The notes under the pieces were generated by a model. The model made no database searches and was not told the DNA's origin. It worked only from the letters and a program-made list of their open reading frames with translations. The translations under genes and the position numbers were made by a program. DNA of 18,292 nucleotides, taken from the NCBI GenBank assembly GCA_007695205.1, contig REEF01000564.1, positions 1 to 18,292 on the forward strand, given 5' to 3'. This stretch comes from Planctomycetaceae bacterium. GTDB lineage: Bacteria > Planctomycetota > Planctomycetia > Pirellulales > Pirellulaceae. Shown piece after piece: positions 15,080-18,292 of the stretch (position 1 is the first letter of the stretch; the number at the start of each line of letters is the position of its first letter).

Positions 15080-15280
15080 ATGGTGCAGAAAAGGTATTCT
15101 GCGGAGAAGCATACCGTAGACCAGCACGAAGCCTACGCCGTCGCCCGGTGGTTGAAGGACATGGTCCTGGCGGACAGCCGCACCGATGCGGGAGTGAACC
15201 GAGTCGGCAGGAACGATCCTTGCCCGTGCGGAAGTGGGAAGAATCGCAAAAAATGCTGCATGAGGAAGCAGCAGAACTGA
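15080..15280 (+). CDS. Small SEC-C (zinc-binding) motif protein
   Basis: This 66-residue protein ends in the SEC-C motif RNDPCPCGSGKNRKKCC (Cys48, Cys50, Cys59, Cys60), which in SecA and many other proteins binds one zinc ion and often docks onto SecB or ribosomes. The N-terminal part (HEAYAVARWLKDMVL) is helical and not recognised. The start is uncertain: a GTG at 15065 and the ATG at 15080 are both weakly supplied with ribosome binding sites. The frame is also the frame of the histidine kinase, with only that gene's TGA and no other stop between. It may be an independent small protein or the tail of a larger, lost gene; the SEC-C motif itself is complete. Confidence 0.6.
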   Translation: MVQKRYSAEKHTVDQHEAYAVARWLKDMVLADSRTDAGVNRVGRNDPCPCGSGKNRKKCCMRKQQN

Positions 15281-15309
15281 TCCGAGAATCACCCCGCAGG
15301 AAGGTCTCC

Positions 15310-15372
15310 ATGAAACCCGCGTTCGGCGGCTGCGGGCTACGGATACGCAGGAGGATTGATCGTGAACGATGA
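15310..15372 (+). CDS. Possible very small ORF (20 residues)
   Basis: An ATG at 15310, preceded by AGGAAGG with a five-base gap, starts a 20-residue frame rich in arginine (LRIRRRIDRER at its end). Its TGA overlaps the ATG of the next small frame by four bases (ATGA at 15369-15372). The product is not recognised. The good ribosome binding site and the overlap favour translation, perhaps as a leader, but so short a frame could be chance. Confidence 0.25.
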   Translation: MKPAFGGCGLRIRRRIDRER

Positions 15373-15476
15373 AAACTCGACTGGAGAAACTGCGGCGGGC
15401 CATTCATGGAATTAAGGCTCCGTTTTCATGCGAGGGGAGGCGTATCGATGAACCTGCAGACCAACCCGCAGCTTGA
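15369..15476 (+). CDS. Possible small ORF (35 residues) overlapping the helicase start
   Basis: This frame reads MKTRLEKLRRAIHGIKAPFS at its start, a basic amphipathic helix, and ends 29 bases inside the helicase gene. AGGAGG at 15349-15354 lies 14 bases before its ATG, a long gap; the same site is ideally placed (seven bases) for a competing GTG at 15362 that would give only 17 residues. It could be the remnant of a longer gene or a leader that couples translation to the helicase. No family is recognised. Confidence 0.25.
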   Translation: MKTRLEKLRRAIHGIKAPFSCEGRRIDEPADQPAA

Positions 15477-17904
15477 ACTTGCGTTCGACTACGTTCGCAA
15501 TACGGACAAGAGTCTTTTTCTGACCGGAAAAGCAGGTAGCGGCAAGACCACTTTCCTGCACCAAATCAAGGCCGACGGTCGGAAGCGTCTGGCCGTCGTC
15601 GCACCCACGGGTGTCGCCGCCATCAATGCCGGCGGCATGACCATCCACTCGCTGTTTCAACTGCCGTTTGGTATCCATCTGCCAGGCGTTCAGCGCAGCG
15701 AGAACAGCCAACAACGCCGTTTCTCGCGCCAGAAGATCCAACTGATCCGCAGCATCGACCTGCTCGTGATCGACGAGATCAGCATGGTCCGCGCGGACTT
15801 ACTCGACGCCGTCGATGATGTCTTACGCCGCTATCGCGACCCCCATCGACCGTTTGGCGGAGTGCAATTGCTGATGATCGGCGATCTGCACCAACTGCCA
15901 CCAGTCGTGAAACAGGAAGACTGGGACGTCTTGAATCGGTTCTACGGTACGCCCTATTTTTTCGGCAGCCGCGCGCTCGGGCAGACCGACTACATTTCGA
16001 TTGAACTGAAACACATCTACCGCCAGTCCGACCCTGAGTTTATTGCTCTACTGAACAAGGTGCGGGACAACTGCTTGGACGAGCAGTCGCTACGGAAACT
16101 CAACAGCCGCTTTGTCGCGAATTTCCAGCCGTCCCATAAGGACGCCTACATCACGCTGACGGCGACCAATGCAGCCGCGCACGAAATCAATGCCGGGAAC
16201 CTCAAGCAGCTTTCGACGTCACGGCATGTTTTCCAGGCACAGATCGAGGGCGAGTTTCCAGCGAGCTCCTATCCGACGGACCAGACCCTGGAGTTCAAGA
16301 AGGGCGCTCAGGTTATGTTCATCAAGAACGACCTGCAACCCGAACGCCGGTACTTCAATGGCAAAATCGGTCGGATTGCACACATCGAAGACGATCTGAT
16401 CTTCGTGCGTTGCCCAGGGGATGCGACCACCATCGCCGTCGAGCCCGCCGAATGGAAAAACGTGAAATACTCACTGAACGAGAAAACGAAACAAATCGAC
16501 GAGCAGGTTGTGGGCATGTTTATCCAGTATCCACTCAAGCTCGCCTGGGCCATCACGATCCACAAGAGCCAGGGGTTGACTTTCGAGCGAGCGATTGTTG
16601 ATGCCCAAGCCGCCTTTGCCCACGGGCAGGTCTATGTCGCGCTTAGCCGCTGCAAGAGTTTTGAAGGGATCGTATTGCGGTCCCGAATCAGCGGTTCGAG
16701 TGTGAAAACCGATCCCGTGGTACGAAGTTTCAGCCGGGACGCTGAACGTCTTACTCCCGGTGAGTCGCAATTGCAGCAAGCCAAACGGGAATTCCAGGCG
16801 TCTCTTCTGCGTGAGCTGTTTTGTTTCGACTCGATCGAAAACGGACTGGAGAAACTATGCTTCACGTACGCCCAGCACGTGAAAACGCTGCCACCTCCGA
16901 CGCTGCTGCAGGTGCAAACGCTTGCCCAGCAAGCAGAGACGCAGTTGTTCGAGGTTGCCGGGAAGTTTTCGCCGCAGCTTGCCGAATACCTCGGTCAAGA
17001 CGCCATGCCCGAGGCCAATGACTCATTGCAGGTGCGCGTTCAAAGAGCGAGCGTGTATTTCACAGAGAAAATCACGGGGCTCTTGCAGGCTGCGAGCGCG
17101 ATTTCCACGGTGTCCGACAATCAGGCGGTCGGCGAGGCGCTTGCGTCTGAACTGCGATCGCTCCAGTTCGCGTTTTTTGCGAAACTCGCCTGTTTTGCTG
17201 CCTGCGGCGGCGGCTTCACCACCGAAGCCTACAACCGCGCGAAAGTCAACGCGGAGCTTGAGTTCGCGCAGACTTTTCCCACGTCCTCGCGCAATCCGCT
17301 GGTCGTGCCGAAAGGAGTACCGCACCCGACGCTGTATGGTCATCTGCTGCAGTGGCGCGATCAAACGTCTCAGGAAAATGGCAGGGCGCCGTGGGAAATA
17401 CTTCCGAATGCTACGCTGCGGGAATTGGTGACCTATCTGCCGACGAATAACGCCCAGCTCCGCGAAATTACTGGGATCGGGAAGGCGCGACTGCGGCGGT
17501 ATGGCAAAGAACTCAGCGAATTGATCCAGCAATACTGCGCGGAGCAACAACTCCCCGAGAACCCAACCACCACGCCGGCACGTCCGCAACCCCGCACCTC
17601 GGAGACCCAGCGACACAGCTTGGAATTATTTCGAGCTGGCAAGAATGTGGACGAGATTGCCGCGGAGCGTCATCTCGCACGCAGCACGATCGAAGGACAT
17701 TTATCCCATTTCATCGGCCTCGGTGAACTGGACATCTATTCGGTGCTCGATCGGGAGACGGTCACCGACATTCTGCAGTTCCTGCAGACCCAACCGGAGG
17801 CCGCCGTGGCGGAGGCGAAATCCCACTTTGGAGAAAAATACGGCTATGGCGTATTGACGATGGTGATCCGTCACTTCCATAAACACAAGGCGTCTTGCCG
17901 ATAG
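15448..17904 (+). CDS. PIF1-like ATP-dependent DNA helicase with HRDC and helix-turn-helix domains
   Basis: This 818-residue protein is a superfamily 1B helicase. Motifs in order: Walker A GKAGSGKTT (27-35), APTGVAA (52-58), Walker B LLVIDEISM (105-113), GDLHQLPP (145-152), IYRQSD, TIHKSQGLTFE (370-380) and VYVALSRCKS (395-404). The middle (about 440-610) is helical and not recognised. An HRDC-like domain covers about 628-695 (HLLQWRDQTSQENGRAPWEI, ITGIGKARLRRYG), and an RQC-like winged helix-turn-helix domain about 722-780 (SLELFRAGKNVDEIAAERHL). This layout is known from helicases annotated as helix-turn-helix proteins, often in Bacteroidetes. PIF1 enzymes unwind forked DNA, RNA-DNA hybrids and G-quadruplexes. 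The ATG at 15448 is chosen for its GGGGAGG site; the frame opens earlier at 15406. Codon use looks less GC-rich than in the etf operon, so transfer is possible. Confidence 0.9.
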   Translation: MNLQTNPQLELAFDYVRNTDKSLFLTGKAGSGKTTFLHQIKADGRKRLAVVAPTGVAAINAGGMTIHSLFQLPFGIHLPGVQRSENSQQRRFSRQKIQLIRSIDLLVIDEISMVRADLLDAVDDVLRRYRDPHRPFGGVQLLMIGDLHQLPPVVKQEDWDVLNRFYGTPYFFGSRALGQTDYISIELKHIYRQSDPEFIALLNKVRDNCLDEQSLRKLNSRFVANFQPSHKDAYITLTATNAAAHEINAGNLKQLSTSRHVFQAQIEGEFPASSYPTDQTLEFKKGAQVMFIKNDLQPERRYFNGKIGRIAHIEDDLIFVRCPGDATTIAVEPAEWKNVKYSLNEKTKQIDEQVVGMFIQYPLKLAWAITIHKSQGLTFERAIVDAQAAFAHGQVYVALSRCKSFEGIVLRSRISGSSVKTDPVVRSFSRDAERLTPGESQLQQAKREFQASLLRELFCFDSIENGLEKLCFTYAQHVKTLPPPTLLQVQTLAQQAETQLFEVAGKFSPQLAEYLGQDAMPEANDSLQVRVQRASVYFTEKITGLLQAASAISTVSDNQAVGEALASELRSLQFAFFAKLACFAACGGGFTTEAYNRAKVNAELEFAQTFPTSSRNPLVVPKGVPHPTLYGHLLQWRDQTSQENGRAPWEILPNATLRELVTYLPTNNAQLREITGIGKARLRRYGKELSELIQQYCAEQQLPENPTTTPARPQPRTSETQRHSLELFRAGKNVDEIAAERHLARSTIEGHLSHFIGLGELDIYSVLDRETVTDILQFLQTQPEAAVAEAKSHFGEKYGYGVLTMVIRHFHKHKASCR

Positions 17905-18001
17905 TCATGTGCAGGTTCGTTTGCCGTTTCTGCAACGCCGCTTGCGACGTGCGTCAACAGCGACTGGCGTGCGCTGTCGAGGTGTCTCAGCGTCCGTTGC
18001 A

Positions 18002-18178
18002 TTTCCTGATAGGCTGGCCCTGGCCCGCTGCCACCGCAGCCTTCTGCCGTTTGCCTGGGCCAACGGCGATCAGCCGGCGGCCGACACCGCCAAGCAGCAA
18101 GCGATCGCGGTCCTCGAGCAACTGGCCAGTCAGAACCCTCATGATCTGACGATTCAGTTTGAACGGGCCGAAAATCGG
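18002..18178 (+). pseudogene. Fragment resembling a tetratricopeptide (TPR) unit
   Basis: Behind the helicase one frame reads LALARCHRSLLPFAWANGDQ and continues AIAVLEQLASQNPHDLTIQF. This matches the spacing of TPR units at the C-terminus of planctomycete Ser/Thr kinases and similar proteins (LARSYRSLA-type helix, small gap, AIALLEQLA helix, then a P-D turn). No start codon with a ribosome binding site precedes it and sequence further upstream in the frame is not protein-like. I read it as a decayed piece of a TPR gene; the assignment is by eye only. Confidence 0.4.
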
Positions 18179-18181
18179 GAC

Positions 18182-18292
18182 TCTTGTGTTCAAAGCGGGA
18201 AGTCACGGATTACCTACCAGACCTTGACCGTCGCGGTGATGGTCGGTTTCATCTCGCTGTGCGGCATCGCCGTCCGCAACGGGCTGTTGTTG
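18182..18292 (+). pseudogene. Fragment of an RND (CzcA/CusA-type) efflux pump, cut by the window edge
   Basis: In the same frame as the TPR-like piece, the sequence reads TLTVAVMVGFISLCGIAVRN and GLLL up to the right edge. This is the conserved transmembrane segment of heavy-metal RND pumps (compare LSVAxMVGFIxLxGIAxRNG in CzcA/CusA proteins). In an intact pump of about 1000 residues this segment lies near residue 900, so everything before it is missing here. It may continue to the right. The TPR and RND pieces run on without a stop, which points to a deletion or recombination scar near 18180-18200. Confidence 0.5.

Noticed and set aside
1..18292. CRISPR array, tRNA, rRNA or insertion sequence
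   Set aside because: Reading both strands showed no regularly spaced direct repeats, no cloverleaf-like sequence, no rRNA signature and no transposase motifs; by eye only, so a small RNA gene could be missed.

Overview
The window looks like chromosomal DNA of a planctomycete, most likely of the Pirellulaceae (Rhodopirellula-like) type. The reasons are the fairly high GC content, a secreted Pirellula/Verrucomicrobium-type heme-binding cytochrome, a large secreted multiheme protein related to the hydrazine-synthase-alpha-like family of planctomycetes, many exported proteins, and long gaps between genes. This placement rests on family recognition, not on a marker gene.

Left part (1-3103). On the minus strand lie the first codons of an unknown gene that runs off the left edge, an ECF sigma factor, and upstream of it an exported protein of unknown function whose stop sits next to the sigma start region. 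After a 425-base gap with no clear gene comes a plus-strand exported monoheme cytochrome with helical (HEAT-like) repeats.

Accessory stretch (3104-6754), all on the minus strand. It holds a ParD/ParE-type toxin-antitoxin pair with its own promoter, a 74-residue protein resembling the C-terminal part of Rpn/DUF4351 proteins, a small ORF just upstream of that one broken by a single in-frame TGA, and a secreted glycoside-hydrolase-like protein (GH99/WbsX-like barrel plus CBM9-like domain) behind a good sigma-70-type promoter.

Metabolic core (6755-15016). A 975-residue secreted triheme protein with a discoidin domain (minus) is divergent from a plus-strand operon: etfB, etfA, a long acyl-CoA dehydrogenase and a membrane histidine kinase. 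The ETF takes electrons from the dehydrogenase. A convincing promoter precedes etfB. The kinase is 17 bases behind the dehydrogenase and has no response regulator partner in the window.

Right part (15065-18292). A small SEC-C zinc-motif protein and a run of tiny, partly overlapping ORFs precede a PIF1-like helicase with C-terminal HRDC and helix-turn-helix domains. Beyond it the sequence holds decayed pieces: a TPR-like fragment joined to a piece of an RND (CzcA/CusA-type) efflux pump.

I found no rRNA, tRNA, CRISPR array, transposase or intact insertion sequence. No feature is clearly a new system. The items most worth testing are the broken ORF beside the DUF4351-like gene, the small-ORF cluster in front of the helicase, the discoidin-triheme protein beside the ETF operon, and the fragment mosaic at the right edge.
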